Shown here piece after piece: positions 16,920 through 26,329 of a stretch of DNA of 28,226 bases. The notes beneath the pieces were generated by a model. That model was not told where the DNA came from and did no database searches. It worked only from the letters and a program-made list of their open reading frames with translations. This stretch comes from Microbacterium sp. GTDB lineage: Bacteria; Actinomycetota; Actinomycetes; Actinomycetales; Microbacteriaceae. Position 1 is the first letter of the stretch, and each line of letters starts with the position of its first letter. The position numbers and the translations under genes are program-made. Location: the NCBI RefSeq assembly GCF_003248605.1, contig NZ_QFPF01000062.1, forward strand, positions 1 through 28,226. The letters are read 5' to 3'.

Positions 16920-18386
16920 GTGCTCGTCATCGATATCGACCTGACCTGGCCCGTCCTCGCCCTGCTGATCTTCGATCTGTCGATCCGCGTCTGGGCGATC
17001 ATCGTGATCCCGCGCAACCGGCGCCCGACGTCGGCGACGGCGTGGCTGCTCGCGATCTACTTCATCCCGATCGTGGGGCTGCTGCTGTTCTTCCTGATCG
17101 GCAACCCGAAGCTGCCGCGCGCGCGGCGCCGCAAGCAGCAGCGCATCAACGACTACATCCATGACGCGACCGAGAACCTCGACTTCGGCACTCTGCGCCC
17201 GGACGCCCCGACGTGGTTCAACAACCTCGTCCGCATGAACCGCAACATCGGCGCGATGCCACTCGCGGGCGACAACTCGGCGCATCTGATCTCCGACTAT
17301 CAGGAGAGCCTCGACACGATGGCCGAGGCGGTGCGCCAGGCCAAGGAGTACGTGCACGTCGAGTTCTACATCCTCCAGTCGGACGACGCGACCGACAATT
17401 TCTTCCGCGCCATGGAGGAGGCATGCGCCCGCGGCGTCGTGGTGCGCGTGCTGCTGGATCACTGGGCCAACCGCGGCAAGCCGTTCTACAAGCGCACCCT
17501 GCGTCGCCTCGATGCGATGGGCGCGATCTGGCACCTGATGCTGCCGGTGCAGCCGCTCAAAGGAAAGTGGCAGCGCCCGGACCTGCGCAACCACCGCAAG
17601 CTGCTCGTCGTCGACGGCATCGTGGCGTTCCTGGGCTCGCAGAACCTCACCGACTCGACCTACAACCTCAAGCGCAACATCAAGCGCGGGCTCCACTGGG
17701 TCGACCTCATGGTGCGCGTCGAGGGTCCGGTCGTGCCGAGCATCAACGCCGTGTTCCTCTCCGACTGGTACAGCGAGACCGACGAGGCGCTCACCACGGA
17801 GTTCGATCTCGAGCATCTGCGCGCCGGCCCGGGCGATCTCGACGGCCAGATCGTGCCCTCGGGCCCCGGATTCGACGCCGAGAACAATCTCAAGCTCTTC
17901 CTCGGGCTGCTCTACGGCGCCGAGCACCGCATCATCATCGTCAGCCCCTACTTCGTCCCCGACGAGGCGCTGCTGCTGGCGATCGTGTCGGCCTGCCATC
18001 GCGGCATCGATGTCGAGCTGTTCGTCTCGGAGGAGGGCGATCAGGCGATCGTCTACCACGCACAGCGCAGCTACTACGAGGCACTCCTGCGCGCGGGCGT
18101 GAAGATCTGGATGTACCGCAGGCCCTACATCCTGCATTCGAAGAGCCTCACGGTCGACCACGAGATCGCGGTCATCGGCTCGAGCAACATGGACATGCGC
18201 TCGTTCGGTCTCAACATGGAGATCTCGCTGCTCGTGCGCGGAGCCGAGTTCGTCGACGAGATGCGCGAGGTCGAAGACCAGTACCGATCTCTGAGCCGCG
18301 AGCTCACGCTCGAGGAGTGGCAGAAGCAGCCACTGCGTTCGACCGTGCTCGACAACCTCGCCCGGTTGACTTCCGCGCTGCAGTAG
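16920..18386 (+). CDS. cls: cardiolipin synthase (phospholipase D superfamily)
   Basis: Makes cardiolipin in the membrane. The protein is 488 aa. Two N-terminal transmembrane segments (about 5-28 and 38-60) are followed by two PLD domains with intact HxKxxxxD motifs: HRKLLVVD (His225) and HSKSLTVD (His406), the latter followed by GSSNMD. GTG 16920 has CGGAGG 7 nt upstream, and TACGCT upstream of that. Actinobacteria often make cardiolipin by a CDP-alcohol phosphotransferase instead; this is the bacterial two-phosphatidylglycerol type. It is a single gene, followed at 125 nt by a lipoprotein gene with its own ribosome site. Confidence 0.95.
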   Translation: MLVIDIDLTWPVLALLIFDLSIRVWAIIVIPRNRRPTSATAWLLAIYFIPIVGLLLFFLIGNPKLPRARRRKQQRINDYIHDATENLDFGTLRPDAPTWFNNLVRMNRNIGAMPLAGDNSAHLISDYQESLDTMAEAVRQAKEYVHVEFYILQSDDATDNFFRAMEEACARGVVVRVLLDHWANRGKPFYKRTLRRLDAMGAIWHLMLPVQPLKGKWQRPDLRNHRKLLVVDGIVAFLGSQNLTDSTYNLKRNIKRGLHWVDLMVRVEGPVVPSINAVFLSDWYSETDEALTTEFDLEHLRAGPGDLDGQIVPSGPGFDAENNLKLFLGLLYGAEHRIIIVSPYFVPDEALLLAIVSACHRGIDVELFVSEEGDQAIVYHAQRSYYEALLRAGVKIWMYRRPYILHSKSLTVDHEIAVIGSSNMDMRSFGLNMEISLLVRGAEFVDEMREVEDQYRSLSRELTLEEWQKQPLRSTVLDNLARLTSALQ

Positions 18387-18511
18387 CGCGGATCGTTATC
18401 GGCCCGTCACCGACTTCGCTGGGTGAGCCCAGACTCGTCCGTCAAGATGAGACGGGCGCGAACGCGTCGGGCGACGTGGAGAGAGGCATCCGCGTCGAGA
18501 AGGGATCGAGA

Positions 18512-19237
18512 ATGACTGCGCGCACAGCACGCATCGGACTGGGGATCGCGGCGCTCGCCGTCGCCCTCGTCGGGTGCGCATCGACGCCCGCCACCACCGG
18601 CGGCACCTCGACGGCACCGAGCGATGACGAGACGACCGAGATCGAGGTCGACGCCGCCTGGCTCGACGAAGGCCGCATGATCGGGCTCGTGACGTGGGGC
18701 AGCTCTTCGTGCGTGCCCACCGCCGGCGAGACCGCGATGCTCGACAACGGCGCGCTGGTGGTCGAGCTCATCGAGGTCGAGGGCGACACACCCTGCACCG
18801 CCGATCAGGCCCCCCGTGTGACGCTCGTGGGCGTGCCCGAGGCCGTCGACCCCACGCAGGACCTCGAGATCGAGGTGACCGGTGAGGGCATCGTCGGCGA
18901 CACCGATCTCGAGGGTGTGCCGGGGCTCGACCCGACCAACACCGCCGCAGAATACGCGCCCAGTGCGGGATGGACCGATGAGGACGGCGTCTTCGCGCTG
19001 CTGACATGGGGCTCGTCGACATGCGCGCCCGTCATCTCCGGGGTCGCGCCGACGGCTGCCGATGAGGTCACCGTCACATTCGAGACGCCCCCGGCCGACC
19101 AGGTCTGCACGATGGACATGGCACCGCGCGCCACCCTCGCGTTCGTCGAGGGTCTCGAGGTCGAAGACAGCATCACCGCGGTGCTCGACGGCGACGAATT
19201 CGCGGGCACCCGCATCCCGATCTACGGCTCCAACTGA
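18512..19237 (+). CDS. secreted lipoprotein with two copies of a small domain
   Basis: A 241-aa protein with a lipoprotein signal peptide (lipobox LVGC, Cys22), a Thr/Ser-rich linker and then two related domains. Domain 1 has WLDEGRMIGLVTWGSSSCVP and PCTADQAPRVTLVGV; domain 2 has WTDEDGVFALLTWGSSTCAP and VCTMDMAPRATLAF. In each, the TWGSS-(S/T)-C-x-P core and a second Cys about 40 residues later could form one disulfide. I do not recognise a named family. GAGAAGGGA lies 6-12 nt before ATG 18512. It is exposed on the outer face of the membrane and its ligand is unknown. No clear -10 was found. Confidence 0.8.
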   Translation: MTARTARIGLGIAALAVALVGCASTPATTGGTSTAPSDDETTEIEVDAAWLDEGRMIGLVTWGSSSCVPTAGETAMLDNGALVVELIEVEGDTPCTADQAPRVTLVGVPEAVDPTQDLEIEVTGEGIVGDTDLEGVPGLDPTNTAAEYAPSAGWTDEDGVFALLTWGSSTCAPVISGVAPTAADEVTVTFETPPADQVCTMDMAPRATLAFVEGLEVEDSITAVLDGDEFAGTRIPIYGSN

Positions 19238-19308
19238 CCGTCGCGCGCGGGCGGCAACGGCGCCGCCCGCGTGTGCGTTCGCTCGTGCGCGCGGGCTGCG
19301 TCTCTGGC

Positions 19309-19373
19309 GCTCGCCTGTCGCTTGGTGTGGGTGTGGATGCTGCGGACCCGCATTTTGCGACAGCCGAGCATCC
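19309..19373 (+). repeat. structured 65-bp repeat, copy A
   Basis: Contains the outer stem CTGTCGC/GCGACAG and an inner stem around a GGATGCT loop, then a tail ending AGCATCC that is complementary to the loop. Nearly identical to copies B and D. It lies 71 nt after the lipoprotein stop. Confidence 0.85.
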
Positions 19374-19392
19374 GTGGGTCTGTGTCTTTTGT

Positions 19393-19455
19393 GCTCGCCT
19401 GTCGCTTGGTGGGTGTGGATGCTGCGGACCCGCATTTCGCGACAGCCGAGCATCC
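19393..19455 (+). repeat. structured 63-bp repeat, copy B
   Basis: Same orientation as copy A, with a 2-nt deletion and one base change (CATTTCGC for CATTTTGC). The inner stem is weaker than in A, C and D. It lies 69 nt before the nuclease-like gene. Confidence 0.85.
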
Positions 19456-19476
19456 ATGGGGCATCGTTGCGGCGCC

Positions 19477-19485
19477 TGTGGATAA
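19477..19485 (-). promoter_or_regulatory. single consensus DnaA box
   Basis: TGTGGATAA, the reverse complement of TTATCCACA, lies 40 nt before the nuclease-like gene start. It is a perfect match to the TTATNCACA box consensus and stands alone; no other copy is evident nearby, so this is not an origin. It could be a regulatory DnaA site or chance. Confidence 0.4.
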
Positions 19486-19524
19486 CTTCGGCGGATCCGG
19501 CGTGGCGCGGGGCACACTGCGAGT

Positions 19525-20520
19525 GTGCAGCGTGCCGACCTACCCGCGAGCCTGGGCGAGATCTTCAATGTGCAACAGGCGCGAGAGGCCGGGGTGTCAG
19601 CGTCGCGCCTGCGCGCGCGCGACCTGACGAAGCCGTACCGCGGCGTACGCACCGACCCCGCTCGGACGGACCCGCCCGCCGAAGAGGATGACAGGCTCTC
19701 GGCCGGACGCCGTGCAGAACTCGACCTGATGCGACGGGCGCGACAGTACGGCATGCGGATGAGCGACGAGGCCTTCTTCACCCACATCACCGCCGCGGTG
19801 ATGTGGGGTGTGCCGCTGCCGACGGGCACGGTCACCGAGATCCTCGACGTCGGGATGCTCGCCCCCGGACGGGCGCCGCGCGGCGCGGGGATCCGCGGGC
19901 ATCAGATCGCGGCGCACCTCGGGTCGGCGTGGGTTCACCCCCTGCACACGCTGCGGGTCGCGAGCCCCGCGACGACCTGGGCGATGCTCGGGGCCGTGCT
20001 CCAGCATCCCTACGACCTCGTCGCCGCGGCGGATCACCTGGTGCGCATTCCGCGGATGCCCGGCGGTTTCGAGCCTGCGCCTGGCGCGCGCACCGAGGCT
20101 TGCGCAACCGTGACGCAGCTGGCTGCCGCGGTCACCTCGGGGCGCCGCGTCGGCATCGGCGCGCTGCGCGAGGCACTGCCGCGCGTGCGGACGGGCGCCT
20201 CGTCGCGGCGCGAGACCTGGTTGCGGCTGATCCTCATCGACGCCGGGCTGCCGGAACCCATGCTCGATCACGACGTCCGCGACGCGGACGGCCGCTTCAT
20301 CGCGTGCCTCGACCTCGCGTATCCCGACCTGCGCATCGGCGTCGAGTACGACGGCGACCACCACCGGACCGACGCCGGTCAGTGGGCGCACGACGTGGAT
20401 CGCCTGGATCGCCTCGCCGAGGAAGGCTGGCGCATCATCCGGGCGACGAGGACGCACATCTTCTCGATGCAGGGCGTCGTCACGCAGCGCGTCCGTGCGG
20501 CGATCGACTCGCGTACGTAG
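19525..20520 (+). CDS. AbiEi/DUF559-type protein with PD-(D/E)XK-like nuclease domain
   Basis: A 331-aa protein. The N-terminus (ADLPASLGEIFNVQQAREAG, then SASRLRARDL and PYRGVR) resembles the winged-helix N-terminal domain of AbiEi-type antitoxin/regulators. The C-terminal 60-70 residues resemble the DUF559/Vsr-like nuclease fold, with D-x-A-Y-P-D-L-R-I-G-V-E-Y-D-G (the VEYDG at 273-277) and H-H just after. No partner toxin gene (AbiEii) is adjacent. GTG 19525 is preceded by CACACT plus 6 nt, close to the leaderless pattern, and by a DnaA box at 19477. It is flanked by direct repeats A, B upstream and C, D downstream. The substrate is unknown. Confidence 0.72.
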   Translation: MQRADLPASLGEIFNVQQAREAGVSASRLRARDLTKPYRGVRTDPARTDPPAEEDDRLSAGRRAELDLMRRARQYGMRMSDEAFFTHITAAVMWGVPLPTGTVTEILDVGMLAPGRAPRGAGIRGHQIAAHLGSAWVHPLHTLRVASPATTWAMLGAVLQHPYDLVAAADHLVRIPRMPGGFEPAPGARTEACATVTQLAAAVTSGRRVGIGALREALPRVRTGASSRRETWLRLILIDAGLPEPMLDHDVRDADGRFIACLDLAYPDLRIGVEYDGDHHRTDAGQWAHDVDRLDRLAEEGWRIIRATRTHIFSMQGVVTQRVRAAIDSRT

Positions 20521-20565
20521 CGCCCGCGCGGCCCACGCGGCCGCGGCTCGCGCCGCGCATCAATC

Positions 20566-20620
20566 GTTCGCCTGTCGCGTTGTGCGGGTGTGGATGCTGC
20601 GGACCCGCATTTTGCGACAG
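20566..20620 (+). repeat. structured repeat, copy C (3'-truncated)
   Basis: Shares the first 55 nt with copy D but the tail with AGCATCC is replaced by unrelated bases. Its inner stem TGCGGGT/ACCCGCA is perfect. It lies 45 nt after the nuclease-like gene. Confidence 0.85.
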
Positions 20621-20640
20621 CGGAATTCGGGGGGCCTGAT

Positions 20641-20705
20641 GTTCGCCTGTCGCGTTGTGCGGGTGTGGATGCTGCGGACCCGCATCTTGCGACAGCCGAG
20701 CATCC
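20641..20705 (+). repeat. structured 65-bp repeat, copy D
   Basis: Full-length copy with both stems and the AGCATCC tail, same orientation as A-C. It ends 16 nt before the stop codon of the convergent HTH gene, so C and D occupy the space between two convergent genes, a natural place for a bidirectional terminator. Confidence 0.85.
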
Positions 20706-20721
20706 GCGGGCCGGCCGCTTG

Positions 20722-20952
20722 TCACTCGGCGATGACGAGCAGGTCACCCACGTCGCAATCGAGCGCCCGGCAGATCGCGGCGAGGGTCGAGTAGCGGATC
20801 GCGCGAGCGCGGTCGTTCTTGAGCACCGAGAGGTTGACGATCGACACGCCGACGAGCTCCGACAGCCGGGTCAGCGTCATACCGCGCTCGGCGAGCAACT
20901 CGTCGAGGCGACAGTGGATGCCGGAGGGGCCCTCGTCGTCGACAGGGGTCAT
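20722..20952 (-). CDS. small XRE-family HTH regulator paired with DUF2975
   Basis: A 76-aa DNA-binding protein of the Cro/C1 (YozG-like) type. The helix-turn-helix spans about residues 26-50 (LTRLSELVGVSIVNLSVLKN) and the C-terminus (LAAICRALDCDVGDLLVI) is the usual capping helix. Its ATG overlaps the stop of the DUF2975 gene upstream (ATGA), so the two are translated together, as is common for this pair across bacteria. Such small regulators often repress their own operon; the AT-rich palindromes in front of the DUF2975 gene are the likely target (inferred). Confidence 0.85.
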   Translation of the reverse strand: MTPVDDEGPSGIHCRLDELLAERGMTLTRLSELVGVSIVNLSVLKNDRARAIRYSTLAAICRALDCDVGDLLVIAE

Positions 20953-21674
20953 ACGAGGGTGTCCGCTTCTCGCTGCAGCGCCAGACCTCGTCGGAATGCC
21001 ACCGCGATGATGAGCAGGATCCCACCGATGCCGGCAAGCAGCCAGTTGGTGCGCGTCAGCACCACCCCGAGCCGGTCGAATCTCTCCGGCCACAGTGCTT
21101 CGGCATCTGCCGGAGAGCCGGCGTCGAGATAGCTCGTCGTTCCGGGGTCGAACATTCGCAAACCCAGATCGGCGACCGCGAGGTAGTCGCCCTCCAGCAG
21201 AAGAGCGGGTGCGATGGCGGCGGTGACGATGCAGAGCAGGCCCAAGCCTCCGATCGCGGGCGCCGCGCCTCGAGAGAAGGGGCGGCCCGAAAGCAGGCGA
21301 CGGCACAGCAGTATGGCGATCACGCAGGCGGAGACGATCAGCAGGCCGTACATGCAGAACCCCCCGATGCGCAGCAGCCGGCTGGCGAGCGGCGGGTCGA
21401 GTGCGACAACGCGGACGGCGTCGTACATCGTCCACACCACGTCCGGGCTCATCCCGAGATCGGGCTGTCGCAGCGAATCCGGAACGAGTGGCACCGTCAC
21501 GGTCCGGCCTGCGGCGTTGAGCCCGATCACGAAGAGGCCGGCGAGAAGGGTGAGTGCGATGCCGATGACGGCGATGACCGTGAGTGCGAAGGCGATCGAG
21601 CGCTCGAGGGCGGACGGACCGCGAGGTGCGGTCGCGGCGGGTGTGGGGGCCATAGGTGCTCTCTTGTCGCTCAT
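20949..21674 (-). CDS. DUF2975 membrane protein
   Basis: A 241-aa protein with four transmembrane helices (about residues 27-50, 105-128, 140-162 and 207-226) and an extracytoplasmic loop between the first two. It belongs to DUF2975, which is regularly paired with a small HTH gene as here (YoaS/YozG in Bacillus); the function is unknown. ATG 21674 is the longest start; ATG 21653, with AAGAGAG 5 nt before it, is an alternative and would drop 7 residues. It is divergent from clpC, with 169 bp between. The mRNA is probably DUF2975 then HTH. Confidence 0.83.
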   Translation of the reverse strand: MSDKRAPMAPTPAATAPRGPSALERSIAFALTVIAVIGIALTLLAGLFVIGLNAAGRTVTVPLVPDSLRQPDLGMSPDVVWTMYDAVRVVALDPPLASRLLRIGGFCMYGLLIVSACVIAILLCRRLLSGRPFSRGAAPAIGGLGLLCIVTAAIAPALLLEGDYLAVADLGLRMFDPGTTSYLDAGSPADAEALWPERFDRLGVVLTRTNWLLAGIGGILLIIAVAFRRGLALQREADTLV

Positions 21675-21676
21675 GC

Positions 21677-21709
21677 TTATCGATAGTCGTTGTTATCGAC
21701 AAACGATAT
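21677..21709 (-). promoter_or_regulatory. AT-rich palindromic operator before the DUF2975-HTH pair
   Basis: An unusually AT-rich island. It contains the palindrome TATCGATA (21678-21685) and TATCG-ACAAA-CGATA (21694-21708), and GTCG/CGAC sits symmetrically between. It lies 3-35 nt upstream of the DUF2975 start. It is a likely binding site for the HTH protein of the same operon and probably overlaps its promoter. Confidence 0.55.
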
Positions 21710-21787
21710 GCACGGACGCCGCGCGCGTCAACCCCTCTCGGCGTCACGCCCACGGCGAACACGGGCACACAGCATCCGCCCGCTCGT

Positions 21788-21793
21788 TACCCT
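21788..21793 (+). promoter_or_regulatory. -10 hexamer of clpC
   Basis: TACCCT, with a predicted start near 21800 and a leader of about 44 nt ending in GAGGAG upstream of ATG 21844. The leader contains a small inverted repeat, GCGCCA-GAAG-TGGCGT (21804-21819). Confidence 0.5.
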
Positions 21794-21843
21794 CGATGTA
21801 ATGCGCCAGAAGTGGCGTCACGGCCAATGCCGAGGAGTCAGAG

Positions 21844-24233
<2,390 letters not shown>

Positions 24234-24260
24234 ATTGCTCGGGGCTCGGCCCCGGAGACG

Positions 24261-24292
24261 CGAAGAGCGGATGCTTCGGCATCCGCTCTTCG
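24261..24292 (+). terminator. perfect 14-bp hairpin with TTCG tetraloop after clpC
   Basis: CGAAGAGCGGATGC pairs perfectly with GCATCCGCTCTTCG across TTCG. It lies 27 nt after the clpC stop. The following bases are only moderately T-rich, but GC-rich hairpins of this kind are the usual terminator form in actinobacteria. Confidence 0.8.
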
Positions 24293-24360
24293 TCGTTCCG
24301 GGATGCCGGCGGACACGACGGGTCGTGCACCCTCGTCGGAGGCGGTCGTGCTGCAGCCGC

Positions 24361-24452
24361 GGCGGACAACATTCCGGAGCATCAGCCCGATTCCGGGCTG
24401 GAAGTGCCGCCGACGCCCCGCGGCAGAGGATCGTTCCGGAGTGTTGACCGCC
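24361..24452. repeat. 92-bp region with 18-bp imperfect inverted ends
   Basis: GGCGGACAACATTCCGGA (24361-24378) and TCCGGAGTGTTGACCGCC (24435-24452) are complementary at 16 of 18 positions. Inside is a 7-bp hairpin CAGCCCG/CGGGCTG (24383-24400). Between the clpC terminator and the ArgA-like gene (24293-24509) there is nothing else recognisable. Confidence 0.5.
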
Positions 24453-24497
24453 GGCGACCCACCACCCGCGGTCGGGTGTGGGGCGCGGCGCGGCCCC

Positions 24498-24503
24498 TAC
24501 GCT
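24498..24503 (+). promoter_or_regulatory. -10 hexamer of the ArgA-like gene, leaderless type
   Basis: TACGCT followed by GGGGGG and then ATG 24510. Note that the G run could also act as a ribosome site, so leaderless start is not certain here. Confidence 0.5.
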
Positions 24504-24509
24504 GGGGGG

Positions 24510-25016
24510 ATGGCTGAGTTCACGGTGCGCGCGGCGCGCACGGGCGACGTCGCCGGCATCCGGGACCTGCTCGAGCCGTTCGTGCAGCAGCGGATTCTGC
24601 TCGGCAAGGACCTCGTCGTGCTGTACGAATCGGTGCAGGAGTTCGTCGTCGCCGAGGACGCCGAGGGAACCCTGATCGGCTGCGGGGCGCTGCACGTCAT
24701 GTGGGAGGACCTCGGTGAGGTGCGCACCCTGATCGTCGCCGAGGGCTGGTTGCACCGCGGGGTGGGGCGCGGCATCGTCGATCAGCTCGAGGAACGGGCG
24801 CGTGCGCTCGGCCTGCGGCGACTGTTCTGCCTGACCTTCGAGGTCGAATTCTTCGCACGGCGCGGCTTTCACCCGATCGGCGAGCAGGTGGTCGACCCGG
24901 ACGTGTACTCGCAGCTGCTGCGGAGTCCCGACGAGGGCGTTGCGGAGTTCTTGGATCTGGCGCACGTCAAGCCGAACACGCTCGGCAACACGCGCATGCT
25001 CAAGACGCTCGACTGA
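24510..25016 (+). CDS. argA: amino-acid N-acetyltransferase, ArgA type (GNAT)
   Basis: A 168-aa GNAT enzyme matching the short actinobacterial N-acetylglutamate synthase, which starts arginine synthesis by acetylating glutamate (M. tuberculosis Rv2747). Segments characteristic of this family are seen: [42 protein letters not shown] (acetyl-CoA binding), [11 protein letters not shown] and [20 protein letters not shown]. The start is ATG 24510 with TACGCT 6 nt upstream. It is alone between the clpC terminator and an anchored protein gene. It lacks the amino-acid kinase domain of the enterobacterial ArgA, as expected. Confidence 0.88.
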   Translation: MAEFTVRAARTGDVAGIRDLLEPFVQQRILLGKDLVVLYESVQEFVVAEDAEGTLIGCGALHVMWEDLGEVRTLIVAEGWLHRGVGRGIVDQLEERARALGLRRLFCLTFEVEFFARRGFHPIGEQVVDPDVYSQLLRSPDEGVAEFLDLAHVKPNTLGNTRMLKTLD

Positions 25017-25088
25017 GCTGTCGATCCGTGCGCCGACGAGCCGCACGCGTGCGGGGCGTGCCGTCGGGATCTCGGCATGCCCTCGACG

Positions 25089-25094
25089 TACCCT
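25089..25094 (+). promoter_or_regulatory. -10 hexamer of the anchored protein gene, leaderless type
   Basis: TACCCT followed by 6 nt and ATG 25101. A second ATG follows immediately at 25104. Confidence 0.55.
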
Positions 25095-25100
25095 GGGGGC

Positions 25101-25808
25101 ATGATGTCCGACCAGCCGCGCTCGAGGCGGCACTCGCCCGCCGTGTACCGCCGCCGGCGGCTCGTGCTGATCGTGGCCGCGGTGGCCATCATCGCCGTCG
25201 TCTGGCTGCTGATCGCCCAGCCCTGGAGCGGCGCGGCGGACACGTCGGACCCCGCCCCGTCGCCGAGCCGGTCGGCCTCGTCATCGCCGTCCGCCACACC
25301 GACGCCGTCGCCCGAATCCTCGCCCACGGCGACCGCCGTGAACCCCGGCGATGCGATGCCGGACGCCTCGGTGCAGCCCGAAGATGCCCCACCCGCCGAG
25401 GTCGAGGCGTGCACGGCGGGCGACGTGCTCGTCGAGCCGCTCACCGACAAGGAGAGCTACGCGGCGGGCGAGCAGCCGCAGATCTCCCTCCGCCTCACCA
25501 ACCGCGGTGCCGAGGCATGCTCGCTGAACGTCGGCACGACACAGCAGGTCTACACCGTCACCAGCGGGGATGACACGTGGTGGCGATCGACTGACTGCCA
25601 GAGTGAGCCGTCCGACATGGTCGTCACGCTGTCCGCCGGTCAGGTCGTCGAGAGCGCCACGCCCATCGCGTGGGATCGCACCCGCTCGTCGGTCGACACG
25701 TGCGACGGGGATCGCCCCCAGGCGCCGGGAGGCGGGGCGTCGTTCCACGTCGCGGTCTCGATCGGCGGCATCGAGGGGCTCTCGACCAAGCAGATCTTCC
25801 TCTACTGA
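25101..25808 (+). CDS. membrane-anchored exported protein with a Ser/Thr/Pro stalk
   Basis: A 235-aa protein: basic N-terminus ([15 protein letters not shown]), one transmembrane helix (about 21-41), a Ser/Pro/Ala/Thr stalk of about 45 residues, then an extracytoplasmic domain. The domain has four cysteines and a [17 protein letters not shown]...G...[11 protein letters not shown]...CSLNVG layout. This resembles the DUF4232 or BsuPI-like immunoglobulin-type folds, which I suggest only tentatively. ATG 25101 or 25104 is the start, 6 nt after TACCCT. The function is unknown. Confidence 0.75.
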   Translation: MMSDQPRSRRHSPAVYRRRRLVLIVAAVAIIAVVWLLIAQPWSGAADTSDPAPSPSRSASSSPSATPTPSPESSPTATAVNPGDAMPDASVQPEDAPPAEVEACTAGDVLVEPLTDKESYAAGEQPQISLRLTNRGAEACSLNVGTTQQVYTVTSGDDTWWRSTDCQSEPSDMVVTLSAGQVVESATPIAWDRTRSSVDTCDGDRPQAPGGGASFHVAVSIGGIEGLSTKQIFLY

Positions 25809-25842
25809 GCGATCGCCTCGGGGGATGCTGCGGCGTCGCGGC

Positions 25843-25848
25843 TACGCT
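25843..25848 (+). promoter_or_regulatory. -10 hexamer of the SseB-like gene, leaderless type
   Basis: TACGCT followed by 6 nt and ATG 25855. Confidence 0.55.
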
Positions 25849-25854
25849 GGAGTG

Positions 25855-26268
25855 ATGGCCCCGGCATCCTCTCGCAGAAAAAAGGGAAAGGCCTCGGTGC
25901 AGTTCCGTTCGGAGGCGCTCGCACAGGCGCTCGAGAAGCAGGACATGGCCGCCGTCGCGCTGGCGCTTCGCAACGGCAACACCGTCGTGCCCCTGATGAA
26001 GCCCACTGCCCGCGACAACCCGCTCGACACCGGCGAGGTCTGGACTTTCCGCGACCCCGACACGGGGCAGGTCGCGCTTCTGCTGTTCAGCGATGCGCTG
26101 AACAAGCCCGAGAACCTGCCACCGGCGGTCGGTCTGCAATCCCCGGGGTGGCTCCTTGCGTTCTTGCGCACCCACCGCGAGACCATCACGACGGTCTTTC
26201 TCGATATCGCGGGGCCGCACCCGATGCAGGCATCGCCGGATGATCTGATCGCGGCGCTCGTGGGCTGA
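25855..26268 (+). CDS. small SseB-like cytoplasmic protein
   Basis: A 137-aa protein. After a basic N-terminus (SSRRKKGKA) it contains ALRNGNTVVPLMKPTARDNP, TFRDPDTGQVALLLFSD and a C-terminal region, which resembles the N-terminal domain of SseB proteins (named for enhanced serine sensitivity). The match is by pattern only. It is well placed between the TACGCT hexamer (6 nt before ATG) and a stop 61 bp before the convergent radA end. I cannot assign a role. No membrane segment or signal is seen. Confidence 0.68.
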   Translation: MAPASSRRKKGKASVQFRSEALAQALEKQDMAAVALALRNGNTVVPLMKPTARDNPLDTGEVWTFRDPDTGQVALLLFSDALNKPENLPPAVGLQSPGWLLAFLRTHRETITTVFLDIAGPHPMQASPDDLIAALVG

Positions 26269-26329
26269 GCGCGGCCTGAGCCCCCGTGCGTCAGCCGTCG
26301 AGCAACGCCAGCGCCGATCGGCTGCGGGC

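Noticed and set aside
21804..21819. ClgR box in the clpC leader
   Set aside because: The inverted repeat GCGCCA-N4-TGGCGT does not fit the CGC-N5-GCG type box I recall, and it lies downstream of the predicted transcription start.
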